In this document: positions 1 to 11,151 of the stretch, piece by piece
How the letters are laid out: each line of letters opens with the position of its first letter
How positions within the stretch are numbered: position 1 is the first letter of the stretch
Source of the DNA: Coenobita brevimanus
Taxonomy: Eukaryota; Arthropoda; Malacostraca; Decapoda; Coenobitidae
DNA: 64,000 bases
Direction: 5' to 3'
NCBI GenBank assembly: GCA_032717465.1
Contig: CM064697.1
Coordinates: forward strand, 3,566,001-3,630,000
Notes under the pieces: model-generated
What the model was told of the DNA's origin: nothing
Seen by the model: the letters and a program-made list of their open reading frames with translations, nothing else
Database searches by the model: none
Made by a program: the position numbers and the translations under genes

Positions 1-610
1 GGGAAGAGAGAAGGAGAATGGAGAAGAAAATAATGGAGAGCGAGGGGAAAGGAGAGGAAGAAAGAGAAAAGGTTAAGAAAAGATTAAGACTGAGAGTAGG
101 GGAAAAAAGGAAGAAGTGATGGAGAAAATGGGTAAGTAGTGAATGATGGGAGGAAAAGAACGGAAAGGGGGATGAAAGAATTAGAAATAAAATTATATAA
201 GAAAAGGATGTGAGGGATGGAGAAGGAAGGGAGAAAGAAGTAGAAATGGAATAGGGGAATAAAGGAGAAGCGTTGGAAAGAATGGGGAAGGGAGGCAGTG
301 AGCAGAGAAGGAAGGATGCGTAAGGGGGAAGGAAGATGGAGTGTGTGTGATATTTTTTGGAACTGGGGAAAATGGAAGGCAGTAGATGAATACGGGAAAG
401 AGGGAGCGTGTGGGAAATAGGTGAGTAAGGAAGGGAGGGGGCGAGTGAGAAGGAAAAGGAAGATGTGAGGAAGGAAGGTGAGTGAGGTAATGGGTGAGAG
501 AAAGAGGCGGAAAGGGGATGTCGGAAGGAGTGAAGCTGGGAAAGAGAGTTGGAAGGATGAGGGAAAGAAGAGGAAGGAAGGGTGAAGACAGAGCTAAAGG
601 AAGAAGTAAC

Positions 611-661
<51 letters not shown>

Positions 662-720
662 ATTAAGGAGACGAGAGGAGAGGAGCGGGGAGGGAGGAAC
701 GATTTTGCCAGAGATGACGG
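1..720. repeat. Purine-rich low-complexity block with (GA)n core
   Basis: The + strand is almost entirely A and G, with a pure (GA)n run at about 613-655. Long open frames on both strands here encode only Arg/Glu/Gly or Ser/Leu/Pro low complexity and are not genes. The block ends abruptly at about 720, where a different TGACGT-rich array begins. Confidence 0.9.
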
Positions 721-739
721 TGCGCTATTTTCATGCTAA

Positions 740-1160
740 ACTCTCGTACCCAGCTAATTCCGACGCACCCAAGTACCTTCGGCGGACCCAGCTCATTTTG
801 ACATGGTAATTTTGACGTTCCCTGCTAAGTTTGACGTCCCCAGTTAGTTTTGACGTAGTAATTTGGAGTTCCATGCTTGGGTTGATGTACCTAGCTCATA
901 TTAAGGTAGTAAGTTTGACGTTCCAGGTTAACTTTGACGTACCTGGCTAATTTTGACATACGCAGCCATTTTTGACGGACCTTTCTGTGTGTGACGTAGT
1001 AATTTTGACACCCCGGTATTTTTTACAGTAATTCTGACGTATCCTGCTAATTTAGACTTAGTAATTTTGACGTCCCTAGTTAACTTTGACGTACGCAGCT
1101 AATTTGACGTAGCAATATTGACGTGTCCTGCTAATTTGACGCACTTCGCTACATTTGACC
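740..1160. repeat. Degenerate TGACGT-containing tandem array
   Basis: About twenty imperfect copies of a short unit resembling AATTTTGACGTACCTGCT follow each other, alternating 'GACGTAGTAATTTTGACGTTCC' type variants (spacing roughly 18-25 nt). The conserved core is TTTGACGT. No open frame or known family was recognised; it behaves as a diverged minisatellite. Confidence 0.75.
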
Positions 1161-1413
1161 GATTATTGTGCTTCTACCACTTTTACTACTATCAACGCCT
1201 TCCACTGAATCATCTACTTTCACTTCTCTCCAAACTTTGTCACTTTCAACACTTACTGCAAATTCTAGCGTAGTGAATTTACAAGCACGAACTCTAGGTT
1301 GGCGGGCTTATTATCTGAAATGGATGGGAGGCTGTTTGGGTGAACCTGGATTTGACACTTAAATAATTTTGCTGTGTCATAAAAGATGGATGAATTATAA
1401 CCACCAACCAAAG

Positions 1414-1414
<1 letters not shown>

Positions 1415-1475
<61 letters not shown>
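1415..1475. repeat. (GT)n microsatellite
   Basis: Uninterrupted GT dinucleotide run of about 60 nt. The region 1476-1867 around it holds no feature I recognise. Confidence 0.97.
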
Positions 1476-1477
<2 letters not shown>

Positions 1478-1867
1478 AGAGTACACCGTTTAGGCCCAAC
1501 TTGGACCGTCCTCATGCCCAATAAACAGTTTCTGTATGTGGGTATAATTCACTCTGTGTTCCCACTGCCTATGAATTCAGACTCTTTAATGCAGTGTATC
1601 TGAGTATCTGGAAAAGAACATCTCTTGAATTTGTTTTTCGTTTTTACTCTTCTTAGGAAGGGGAAATTTGGCATACTCTCAGCCCTAGGTTCTTTCTTTT
1701 CTGGGATGAACATTAAATACTTGTCTTGCACTGAACACTTGCCACCAGGCCTCTTTCTCACCCCACTTTCCGCTTAGTGTAGCACCCCGGACACTTTTCG
1801 CTCACACCGCTAATTTTAACAGCCGCTTAGTGAGCCAATATAGATTTTCAATGCAGATCTATACCAG

Positions 1868-1985
1868 GTTGGGTGGAGAGGCATGGAGAGACGGGAGGGA
1901 GGAGGTGCGGAGAGAGAGGGGAGAGGGAGGAGGAGGTGCGGAGAGAGAGGGGAAGGAGGAGTGGAGAGGGAAGGGAATGCAGTGA

Positions 1986-2050
<65 letters not shown>

Positions 2051-2352
2051 GGGGAAGGAAAGGAGGGAAGAACCACGAATGCAATGAAGAGAGGTGTGGA
2101 GAGATGAGGGGGGGTGGGAGGTAAAGAAAGAGATCAAGAGAGGGGAAAGGAACGGGATTGCAGTAAGGAGAGAGGGGAAGTGAGGAGAGAGTGAGAGCGG
2201 GAACGCAGTGAGGAGAGAAGGGAGAGGGGAGGGAAGCGAATGCAGTGAGAAGAGAGAGGGTGGGTAAGGAGTGAGGGTGGGGGAATGGGGATGGATGGAA
2301 GAGAGAAAGAGATGAGGAGAGTCGGGAATAGGTGAAGCGAGTGGAAGGGGAG
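1868..2352. repeat. Purine-rich block with (GA)n core
   Basis: A G/A-rich low-complexity stretch with a pure GA run at about 1990-2046 and imperfect repeats of GAGGAGAGAG and GCAGTGAGGAGAGA types. It ends shortly before a (GT)n run at 2405-2447. Confidence 0.9.
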
Positions 2353-2403
2353 TGCATGCAGTGAATGTAGCGAACTAAAGTGGTGGTGTGATAAGTCCCG
2401 GAC

Positions 2404-2404
<1 letters not shown>

Positions 2405-2449
<45 letters not shown>

Positions 2450-2716
2450 AGTCATGGCCACAGTACCATTAACAGCCTAACTTTTCTGCACTAAACTCTT
2501 TCATTCAACCATACAAAACTTTCTGTTAGTTTTTGTTGATGCCAAACGGTGATCTTCAGCTCAGGAGGAACTTTTAGAACTAGAGCGGGTGCAGATTCTT
2601 TTCAATAGCCGTTTCACAAAGAGGGAACCCATAAGCTGAATAAAATCGTCTGGTAGCAGCAAAAATAAAGAACATAAATGCTTTTTCATACTGAAGGAGT
2701 TAGGGCTAGGGGCAGT

Positions 2717-2773
<57 letters not shown>
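2405..2773. repeat. Two (GT)n microsatellites flanking a fold-back half
   Basis: GT runs occupy 2405-2447 and 2719-2773. Between them, 2631-2703 is a right-arm copy of the dispersed fold-back family (AGCTGAATAAAATCGTCTGG followed by AGCAGCAAAAATAAA and CATACTGAAGGAGTTA). Confidence 0.85.
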
Positions 2774-2774
<1 letters not shown>

Positions 2775-2802
2775 CCAGTGTCGACGGAACTATCGACATT
2801 TA

Positions 2803-2935
2803 ACCCATTCAGTACGGTGACGTCTTTAGTGTTCCTTAATTTTACTGTGGCCGGATGATTTTGTTCAGTTTAGTAGATCCTCCTTCAAAGTAAATGAAAG
2901 CTGTCTCTAACCCCTCTTTACCCTCCGCTAGGTAA
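2803..2935. repeat. Dispersed fold-back family, partial left arm
   Basis: TTAACCCATTCAGTACGGTG is followed by GATGATTTTGTTCAGTTTAG and a centre ending CTGTCTCTAACCCCTC. This matches the left arm and loop of the family best seen at 7089-7275. The following stretch to about 3960 shows no recognisable gene, apart from a short degenerate right arm at about 3860-3890 (AGCTGAATAAAACCGTCTGG). Confidence 0.65.
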
Positions 2936-3962
2936 CTTGTCTGCTAAGCCCCTCCCCCTTCCCCACCGCCAAGAGCGTGAGAGGCCATAACTTGAGGCCA
3001 GGACTTCAGGCAGGAGGTGGGGCTTAAGAGACAAGTTCCCTGACTATGAATATGGTTGGCAAAGTCTATCCTGAAGCGAATAATGCTGTATAGCAAAATT
3101 ATTATTTATACATCATCTGATATAGATATAATAGGTTACCGGACTTACTGAAGAATAAGTACCAGGATTATTGATATTTTAGTGTAGGAAATTCCAGTAT
3201 CTAAGTAACTCGTGAAAATTAAACAACTCTGTGGTAACCGGAAATTGTAGAGATATTAGCTGCAGGTGAAAATTAGTGCAGTTGGTACCAGTTATTACAT
3301 TATTAGTTGTGCAGTTGTTTATAATCTAGTCATTATGATGATGTCTCATATATTAATGCTTGCTTCCTCCAGCCGATTTACTCAGCGTAAGGAGAGATAT
3401 CTAAAAGTGAATATGATACTAGAGGTTGTTTTTAATCCCGTCACTACGAAAAGCAACCCCTGAACTGGAGGAAGTAAGAATGCAATAGAAAATGTATCAT
3501 CATACCGAAGGAGTTAGTGTTGAACAATCGTATAAAGGTAACAACAGGTGAAAAGGAGGCGACCTCGCTCTCAAGACAACAGGGTGAAACTTGGGTCGAA
3601 TGCTTAAGCCTCAAATCTAAACGTGAAGTGCAAATGCCTATACTTTGACGTCATTTATGGAACGCCTTTGGTCATTATGTATGGTTAGCCTGCATTCCAT
3701 ACTACAAAATGCAGTCAGCAGCCCTACAGGAAGGCCCAGTAACTTATATCGTCGTCAGATGCTTCAAAAATAATTGTTAAAAATGTTGAGTCTGAATCCC
3801 ACTTCGTGATTACAAGTTTAATCATATGAGCCTTACCCTCGGGTTTTTGTTTCTCACTTTCAGCTGAATAAAACCGTCTGGCGTTAGATGTAATAGCATA
3901 GTAAAGTTGCCCCAGTTATGAGAGGGTTAACGAAAAAAAAACTAAGGGCGAAAGAGTTAATA

Positions 3963-3967
<5 letters not shown>

Positions 3968-4055
<88 letters not shown>
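3968..4055. repeat. (CA)n microsatellite
   Basis: A CA dinucleotide run of nearly 90 nt with one TA interruption near 4000. Confidence 0.97.
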
Positions 4056-4056
<1 letters not shown>

Positions 4057-4458
4057 CAACAGGTCAGAGAGTAACGACCTCGCAATCACGGCAGCAGCGT
4101 CAATATTTACACACTAGCTCCTACGACGCCCGCTTAGCTGATTAGTCTCGCAGTGGATGGAAGAGCATAGTAGTCCCAGCCAGGAAGAGGACAAAAACAG
4201 TACCCATACAGAAAGATGGAACAGTGCGCGACCATAGACATTCATCAACAGGTTAAAAAAAAAAGCGCCATCGCCTTGCCATCAGGACGACAATGTGAAA
4301 ATGAATCCTTTGTGTGTGGAGTCCTTGTGTCCTCTTCATAAACTGGCAGCGGCACCGGGAAGGAGAGTAATTGGAACACAGGAGGGACTGATGGGTCGCC
4401 GCGTTCCTACCATACCAGCTCTGACCCCTCTCACCACCACCATTGCCCCTAAGTAGTG

Positions 4459-4640
4459 TTTATTCTTGCTGCCTCCAGACGACTTTACAATGGTCAATAT
4501 GGGAAGGATCTCTCTCTAAAGGAGTTAATGGATCTATACTTGATTTTACATAGGAAAGAACTCTCACTAAAGGGGTTAATGGATCTATAATTAATTTAAC
4601 ATGTGAAAAATCTCTGGTACTGAGGAGGTTGGCGAATTTA
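4459..4640. repeat. Dispersed fold-back family, degenerate
   Basis: TTCTTGCTGCCTCCAGACGA at the start matches the left arm of the family. It is followed by two copies of an AAAGGGGTTAATGGATCTAT type centre (about 4520 and 4575), so the central part seems to be locally duplicated. Confidence 0.6.
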
Positions 4641-4870
4641 TATCTGATCTCTCCAGTTTGATAAGTCTCTCCTAGGCTGAAAAGAGTCGCCTCGAAGTAA
4701 CAAGAAAAAAAAACTCAGACTCAAAAAAAAAATTAGCCAGTACACTAAGAGAGGCCTACTTAAGCTGGATGATGAAAAATGAAGGAGGCGGAAATAAACA
4801 AATGAAAAGAGAAAAGGATTGAGTGAAAAAGTGCACGGAAGAGAGTGAAGCGTGCTGATAAAGTTACTGT

Positions 4871-5016
<146 letters not shown>

Positions 5017-5049
5017 CAGGACACGGCGGGAATAGTGTTGTAAGTTAAA

Positions 5050-5969
5050 AATGGTAAGCTAGGGCAGGGGGGGAGGAAGAGGTTTGTACGGGGGGGGAGA
5101 GAGGAGGAGAGAAGAGAAGGAGAGAAGTGGAAAGGAGGCAGATTGTCACGTGATGAAGGAGGGGAGGGAAAGAAGGGGAGAAGGGAGAAAAAGAAGGAGG
5201 AGAGAGACTGAGATAAGAGAGAGGAAGAAGAAGGAAAGGAGACTAGGAAGGCCAGGGTAGGAATGGGTGTGTGTGTCATGGAATGAGGGAGAAACAAGAG
5301 AGAAGGAAGAAAGTAGTGAAGGGGTGGACTGAGAGGAGAGAGAGAGAGAGAGAGAGAGGAATGAAGGAGTGGACTGAGAGGAGAGAGAGAGAGAGAGAAG
5401 GAAACGAAGGAGTGGACTGAGAGGAGGGAGAGAGAGAGAGAGGTGAGACGGACTTGAGTTAGAGAGGGAGGAAGAGAAAGAGAGAAGAGAGGTGGGGATG
5501 AGATGAAAGAGAAGACATTTCACAGCGAGGAGTTATATGACGAGGGAGGGGGGGCTAGGGAGAGAAGAAAGGGAAAGATGGAGAAAATTGAGAAACGGAG
5601 GGAAGAGAGAGAGAGATGAAAGACGGAAGCAGGGAAGAGAAATGTAGAAAAGGAAGAGATGAAGGGAAGGAAGAAAGTGGGGGAAGGGAGTGAGAGAGGG
5701 AAGTGAAAGGAGGGGTGAGAAAAGGAGGGAAGGGAGTATTGAGGAAATAGAGAAATAAAGTGATTGGAAAGGAGGAAATGGGAAGGGATGGCAGGAGAGA
5801 AGTGAGAGAGGGAGAGAAAGAGGAACGGGAGAGAGGGGAGGGACGGAAGAGGGAGAGACACGGAGGGAAGGGAAAGACAAAGTAAAAGTAGAAAAAGAAA
5901 GCAAAGTAATAATTGGAAGGAAAGACTAGACAAGTGAGACAGATGGAGGGAAAGAGTGGAAGTGAATAC

Positions 5970-6014
<45 letters not shown>

Positions 6015-6123
6015 AGGAGAGGGAGGATGATGGAGGAGAGGGAGGGAGGAAGATGGAGGAAGGAGGGAGGGAGGGAGGAGGGATGGGACCGCTCACTGGG
6101 GAATGTTAATTGTCTGGGAAAGC

Positions 6124-6159
<36 letters not shown>

Positions 6160-6226
6160 ATCAGCAGTGAAAGTGAGGTTGAAGAGAATAGAGCTGAAGA
6201 GAAGAAAAAAGGAAGTACCAAGTGAA

Positions 6227-6257
<31 letters not shown>

Positions 6258-6295
6258 CAGAGAGAGAGAGAGAGGGGCTCATCAACAGGTGCTAA
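5050..6295. repeat. 1.2-kb purine-rich block
   Basis: The + strand is nearly all purine, with imperfect GAAGGAGTGGACTGAGAGGA repeats at 5310-5430, a GA run at 5971-6011 and further GA runs at 6128-6155 and 6229-6275. Open frames on the minus strand are Ser/Leu/Pro low complexity and not coding. Confidence 0.92.
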
Positions 6296-6329
6296 GAGTG
6301 AGAGAGCAGGTGAACGAGAGAGCGTAATG

Positions 6330-6797
6330 GCCTCGCTCACTCTCACACTCAGCCATTTACTCTCACTCACTCATTAGTTCAGCTTTTAACTCATACTTCC
6401 TCACTCACTCAGCTTTAACACTTTCTCATTTACTCATTCAATTTTTCACTCACTCACAAATGCACTCAAATTTTTACTCACACTCACTCACTCACTCAAC
6501 TTTTTAATCTCTCACTCAAGTTTAACGCACGCTGTCACTCATCCTGTTACTCTCACATGCACGCACACGCAACTTTACTCACCCACACACTGCTCTGTAC
6601 TCTCTCGCACACTCAGCTTTTTCATTCTCACACGCACAGTCTCCTTTTTCCCCTCCCTTCACCTCTCACTCACTCACTGAACTTTTTTTTACCCTCAGTC
6701 GCATGTTACACTTTTTGCTCTCAGTCACATTCACCTTTTTACGCTCGCCCACACACACACACACGGACCTTTTACACACACACACACACACACACAC

Positions 6798-6832
<35 letters not shown>

Positions 6833-6850
6833 CTCTCGCTCTCTGCTCAA
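6330..6850. repeat. CACTCA-rich minisatellite plus (CA)n(CT)n
   Basis: Degenerate CTCACTCACTCAACTTTTT type units recur from about 6330 to 6735. A (CA)n run at about 6772-6800 and a (CT)n run at 6801-6845 follow. The open frame across it is simple-repeat translation. Confidence 0.85.
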
Positions 6851-7088
6851 CTTTCCCCTCCCCGCCCCCCTCCTATTAAGCCCTAATTATAAGCCTCTCT
6901 CAAGTTGTTCGTGTGATAATATTTAACAGCTTATGTGGGTCAAGTGTTCTCCTTTATCCTTTCCTTTATTTTCTAGTTTATTCTTTATTTATTTATTTTT
7001 AGTCTTTATTTCATTTATTGCTTGTTAGGTCTCAGGTTTTTTTCTTACTGTATCCTCTGTTATGGGACACGCTTTTTTTTTTTTAATT

Positions 7089-7275
7089 TCCTTCTTGCTG
7101 CCCTTAGACGATTTCCTTCAGCTTAATGGAACCAGAGAAGTCATGAAGGGGTTAATGAAGGCCCTGTCTAACCCCTCGTGCCTGCAAACCCCATCCTAAG
7201 CTGAAGAAAATCGTCTGGAGATACCAAGATAAAATATAAAAAAAACTTCATCGTACTGAACAGGATGGTTACCCT
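7089..7275. repeat. Dispersed fold-back family, most complete copy
   Basis: The left arm (CTTGCTGCC, then AGACGATTTCCTTCAGCTTA) is the inverted complement of the right arm (TAAGCTGAAGAAAATCGTCT then GGAGATACCAAGATAAAA). The centre holds AAGGGGTTAATGAAGG and CTGTCTAACCCCTC. A trailing CATCGTACTGAACAGG completes the unit. About 170-190 bp with inverted arms and no coding capacity suggests a MITE-like or fold-back element; I do not know a named family. Confidence 0.75.
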
Positions 7276-7324
7276 TGATAACGTCATGTTTTTTACTGTT
7301 TTTTTTTTTACTCTAACTTGCCCT

Positions 7325-7505
7325 AAAATTGCCACCCCTCCATCATGAATGCAGTGTCGTAGATAGATTAGCGGCAGGGTATGATGCTAGTCAGGAAGAA
7401 GTGCTGAGTAAAGGATGTAGAGCCGTAACGTTGGCATTTTCTTCCGCTGAGCTACGTGATGTAAGCCACAAAAGGACGGAAATCTGGGCCCAATTTAGTG
7501 GAAAA
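7325..7505 (-). mobile_element. tRNA-like SINE, family B
   Basis: Read on the minus strand, this has a polymerase III A-box-like GTAGCTCAGCGG and, about 30 nt on, a weak B-box-like GGCTCTACATCC. A body shared with copies at 14035, 16740, 48540, 54500 and 55862 follows (CTTCCTGACTAGCATCATA, then GCATTCATGATGGAG). The shared body is seen directly; tRNA origin is inferred from the box motifs. Confidence 0.65.
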
Positions 7506-7636
7506 TTATAGTAGGTGATCTTGACAACTCCTGGGCTATTTTGTGAGCAGGTTATGGAGATCAGGTGTGTTCTTAACCCTTTTTAACCCCCAATGACGTC
7601 TTACTGTAATTCATTCTTCCTATTTTCTGACGGCTT

Positions 7637-7637
<1 letters not shown>

Positions 7638-7680
<43 letters not shown>
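7638..7680. repeat. (GT)n microsatellite
   Basis: GT dinucleotide run of about 40 nt followed by a G/A-rich patch. Confidence 0.96.
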
Positions 7681-7842
7681 AGAGAGGGAGGGGGTTGGGA
7701 GCCGTTTACCAATTAAGAAGTTTCCGCAAAGTTTTAAAAATACGGTATTTAAATCCTCGCTGAAATATAAGCATGAAAGCGATGTCTGGTAAATATGTAG
7801 CGACTTTCCTGTTCACGCCGTCATTACTTTCGTTTAAATTTA

Positions 7843-7960
7843 CCGCCTCAAGACGATTTTATTCAGCCTTGGAATGGCCTCCTACATCGAAGGGGTTGAT
7901 AAAGGCTGGAACAAACCCCCTTCAGTTCCATAGCCTTCTCTAAGTTGAATGAAATGGTGT
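7843..7960. repeat. Dispersed fold-back family copy
   Basis: The left arm CAAGACGATTTTATTCAGCC, the centre GAAGGGGTTGATAAAGGCTG with AACCCCCTTCAG, and a decayed right arm (TCTAAGTTGAATGAAATGGT) are in the order seen at 7089-7275. Confidence 0.75.
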
Positions 7961-8035
7961 AGAATCTGTCTTTCAGTCTGTCTTTCATTCTGTCTGTCAT
8001 CTAGTTCCATAATGTCCCGTCATCACCACCAACAT

Positions 8036-8100
8036 CGCCATCATCATCATCAGTTCATCATCATCATCATCACTGTTATTATGATGATGATGATGATGAA
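8036..8100. repeat. (CAT)n...(ATG)n inverted trinucleotide repeat
   Basis: CAT/ATC trinucleotide runs are followed by ATG/GATG runs, so the two halves are mutually complementary and could fold. Confidence 0.85.
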
Positions 8101-8329
8101 AATATTGTTATTTCCTCACGATTTTATTCGGCGCTTACTTTTAAAAATGGTGAAATTGGATGTACTAAAGAATTCATTACCATCTTCACTACCACGGAAT
8201 TCTCCAAGTAACAGCCAGAAGAATGAACCAGGGCACTACATCATTCTGTTAAAGAGGCTAAGGGTAGGAGACTGACCTAAGCCCTTGGTAGCATGACATG
8301 ACCGAAAATACCTCCAAGGGATTAAGGAA

Positions 8330-8765
8330 ATTCTTGTAGTATCATGGAAGAAATTGCTGTGGTCTCAGAGAAAATTGTTGTGTCCTTACAAAAACTGTTG
8401 TGGTTATAGAAGAAACTGTTGTGGTCTCGTGGAAGATTTTGCTGTGGTCTCGTGGAAGAAGTTGTTGTGGTCTCTGAAAATAAAAATGTTTTGGCCTCAT
8501 GGAAACTGTTGTGGTCTCGTGGAAGAAATTGCTGTGGTCTCATGGAAGGAAATGTGGTGGTCTCGTGGAAGAAACTGTTGTGGTCTCATGGAAGGAATTG
8601 TGGTGGTCTCAGAAGAAATTGTTGTGGTCTCATGGAAGGAATTGTGGTGGTCTCGTGGAAGAAATTGTTGTGGTCTCATGGAAAGAATTGTGGTGGTCTC
8701 ATGGAAGAAATTGTTGTGGTCTCATGGAAGGAATTGTGGTGGTCTCAGAGGAAATTGTTGCATAA
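8330..8765. repeat. 23-bp minisatellite, about 18 copies
   Basis: The unit is about 23 bp, of the form TGGTCTCATGGAAGGAATTG + TGG, with variants GTGGAAGAAATTGTTG. Because 23 is not divisible by 3, each reading frame cycles through all three frames every 69 bp. The array stays open in several + frames and on the minus strand. No homology was recognised; it is treated as non-coding. Confidence 0.92.
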
Positions 8766-8884
8766 ATTTAAACTATGAAGGAAAGGCCTTTGATTGGGTT
8801 AGCCTGTGTCCCTTCAGAGTTTAGACGTTCGAGAAAGTTTATCGATGTGGTGTATTGACGTGGAAGGGCAATATGGCGCCGGTA

Positions 8885-9290
8885 CACCCATTCCCTCCCT
8901 TCCCTTTTCTCCCTTTCTTTCCTTTCCCTCCCTCACCATCCCTTCCTTTTCCCTCTCCTCTTCCCTGCCATTTCCTTAACTCCCCTCCCCCATCATTTCT
9001 CTTTCGTTTCCCATTCCCTCTCTTCTCCTTGCTCTTCTTTCCCCTCCCTTCCCTTCCCTTCCCTCCTCCTTCCCCTTCACATCCCCTCCCCTCCCCTCCC
9101 CTCTCCTTCCCTTCCCTTCCTTTCCCTTCCTTTCGCATCACTTCCCTTCCCCCTTCCTCCCCCTCCTCTTCCCCTCCCCTCCCCATCCTCTCCCCTTCCC
9201 CTTCCCTTCCCCTTCCCTTTCCTTCTTCCCCTTCCCCTTCCCCTCCCCCTTCCCTCCCTTTCCCTTTCCTTCCCACCCTTCCCTTGGTCG
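8885..9290. repeat. Pyrimidine-rich (CCCTTC)-type tract
   Basis: About 400 nt of nearly pure C and T with CCTTCCC and CCCCTC motifs. Flanking sequence at 8770-8885 and 9290-9360 shows nothing recognisable. Confidence 0.93.
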
Positions 9291-9439
9291 TCCTGGGAGT
9301 TGACCCCTTCGTTAGCCGCTCCAGAAATACACACGTCCTTAACCCCCTCACTCCGATGACCTAGTTTGTATTTCAGCCTGACTATTTTCAGAGGGTTTTA
9401 GTCCGCGTAGTGTGGATTTTCAGACCCGAGTTCATTAGA

Positions 9440-9520
9440 CAAGCGCTTTCCTGTACGCCTAATAAAATCGTCTGGAGGCAGCAGGAATAAAAAAAATACA
9501 TGTTCCCCAGGATTAGTGGG
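9440..9520. repeat. Dispersed fold-back family, right arm
   Basis: CCTAATAAAATCGTCTGGAG followed by GCAGCAGGAATAAA and an A-rich tail is a right-arm half copy. Confidence 0.75.
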
Positions 9521-9521
9521 T

Positions 9522-9605
9522 TTAACATGGCCGCCCCGGATGTGACGTCAACAAACACCAAAGATGGCCGCCGCCTCTGATGTGGCTTCTGCAACTATGG
9601 CGGGC
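9522..9605. other. CRE palindrome next to repeated ATGGCCGCC motifs
   Basis: A perfect TGACGTCA palindrome lies at 9543-9550, preceded by CCGGATG and flanked by ATGGCCGCC near 9527 and AAGATGGCCGCC near 9561; CTATGGCGG follows near 9596. These resemble CREB/ATF and YY1 sites by known consensus. No transcript can be assigned, so a regulatory role is speculative. Confidence 0.3.
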
Positions 9606-9721
9606 TGAAGTGAGCATGGACGGCCTCTTCTTATTAAATTTATATCACGGGCTTCGTCACGCTTTTAGAATCGAACATAGGAGAGTGTTATAAGTTCTGT
9701 GGGAGATTTCATAATACCTCA

Positions 9722-9855
9722 TCCATAGCGACTTATTCTGCATATTACCCGCCAGTGTCATCTTGTGTGTTATTGATGCAGTGCCGATATTAAACGATTA
9801 AGAAAACATAGAAGAGGTGGGTAAGGTGTAATGTGTAAATTAAATCGCTAAGGAA
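9722..9855. mobile_element. Fold-back MITE, family 2
   Basis: The left end (TCCATAGCGACTTATTCTGC, then ATATTACCC) is complementary in reverse to the right end (GGTAAGGTGTAATGTGTAAA then TTAAATCGCTAAGGA). The roughly 130-bp unit is repeated at 16484-16622, with a half copy at 38087-38132. There is no coding capacity. Confidence 0.75.
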
Positions 9856-10374
9856 GAGGAGTTACGAAGAATCCCACACCACCAAGAGTTGGATCGTGTG
9901 ACTCGCTGTATTTAGATGAAGAAGAAAACTCGTGCCATAATTAACCTGTCATCTAACCCACGTGTGTGAGAAAATGATAGAATAGAGGAAGGTTCTCCCC
10001 CCCCCCACACACACACATCACACTATCCGGCAAAAAACGACAAGAAAAAGGTAGAGCGACACCATGTTTGTTAGAACAAGTTACCCATATCTGGAAAACA
10101 ATCTTCTGTACTTCTGTGGAGTTGTCAGAGAAACATCTCAAACCTTTTTACTTTCCAGAAGAATTATGCTATCGTCGATGGTGCTGTGATGGAGGCTTAC
10201 AGGGTTTGTTAGGTGCCATTATTCCGATGCACTATAAGTAAAGAATTGATTGGCATGTTATTTCGAAGTTTTGGGTGAATTCTTTAGAAATGAAGTATTT
10301 GAGAAACAAAAGATCAGCCATTAGTATTATCCATCGATCTGTCTATCATTTAGTCATTTTCTGCCCCATCAGAA

Positions 10375-10490
10375 CAGTAAGGGCCCAGGGCTAGGTTGCT
10401 CAGTCCTAACAATTAAGGCTAGTGTGACCAGCCTCACTCTTCCCTGAGCGGCATAATGTGAGCTGTAACATTAACATCCAACGTAGTAAA
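10375..10490 (-). mobile_element. SINE family A body fragment
   Basis: It shares GGGCCCAGGGCTAGG and GTGACCAGCCTCACTC..CCCTGAG with 17515-17740. The tRNA-like head present in that copy is missing here, so this is a truncated copy. Flanks 9860-10370 and 10500-10990 hold no recognised feature. Confidence 0.6.
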
Positions 10491-10994
10491 CAGTTTCCAG
10501 GGTCATGGTAAAATATTTGTGTTGCTGTTATTGTCAGAAGAAATCAGTTTGGACCCTAACCTAATGGCAGTGAAAATATGTCGCCTTAAGGTTGTCTCGA
10601 AAATTCCAGATTTCTTGGGATGCAGCCACACTTGCTCCAAACGTGTGATTGGCAAGATGAAACGAAGCACAGGGTTAGAGCTGCTGCAATATCCAAGTCT
10701 GAACGTTTGACGGTCCCCTGAGCTTCGTTTCCTCTTGTCGATGACATGTTTGGAACAAGCGTGACTTTACCCTGAGAACAGCAGAGGAAAGTCATGCATT
10801 CTATTTACTCCTTCGGTGTCAGGACAACATACACAATGTGGCCTGTAAATAGCAGTTCACCAGAAGCTTGTGTCATGTCCTTTTTATTGCGGAGACGGCT
10901 CACTCATGTGGGTGTGAACGTGGCGGAGTGAGTAAGTAACGAGTAAGTCATACAAGTTAGACTTTGATAACGCTGACTAAACCGTGCTTGTATA

Positions 10995-10995
<1 letters not shown>

Positions 10996-11032
<37 letters not shown>
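10996..11032. repeat. (GA)n microsatellite
   Basis: GA dinucleotide run of about 36 nt. Confidence 0.95.
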
Positions 11033-11033
<1 letters not shown>

Positions 11034-11151
11034 AACCCTTGTTATGTGCTTCCTCATACATGCTGTTCATCCATCACATCCACGGTTCGTCAGTTTTTTT
11101 TTTTTTTTTTGGCTTCATCTATCACTCATCCACTTACCATAGCCAGCCATC

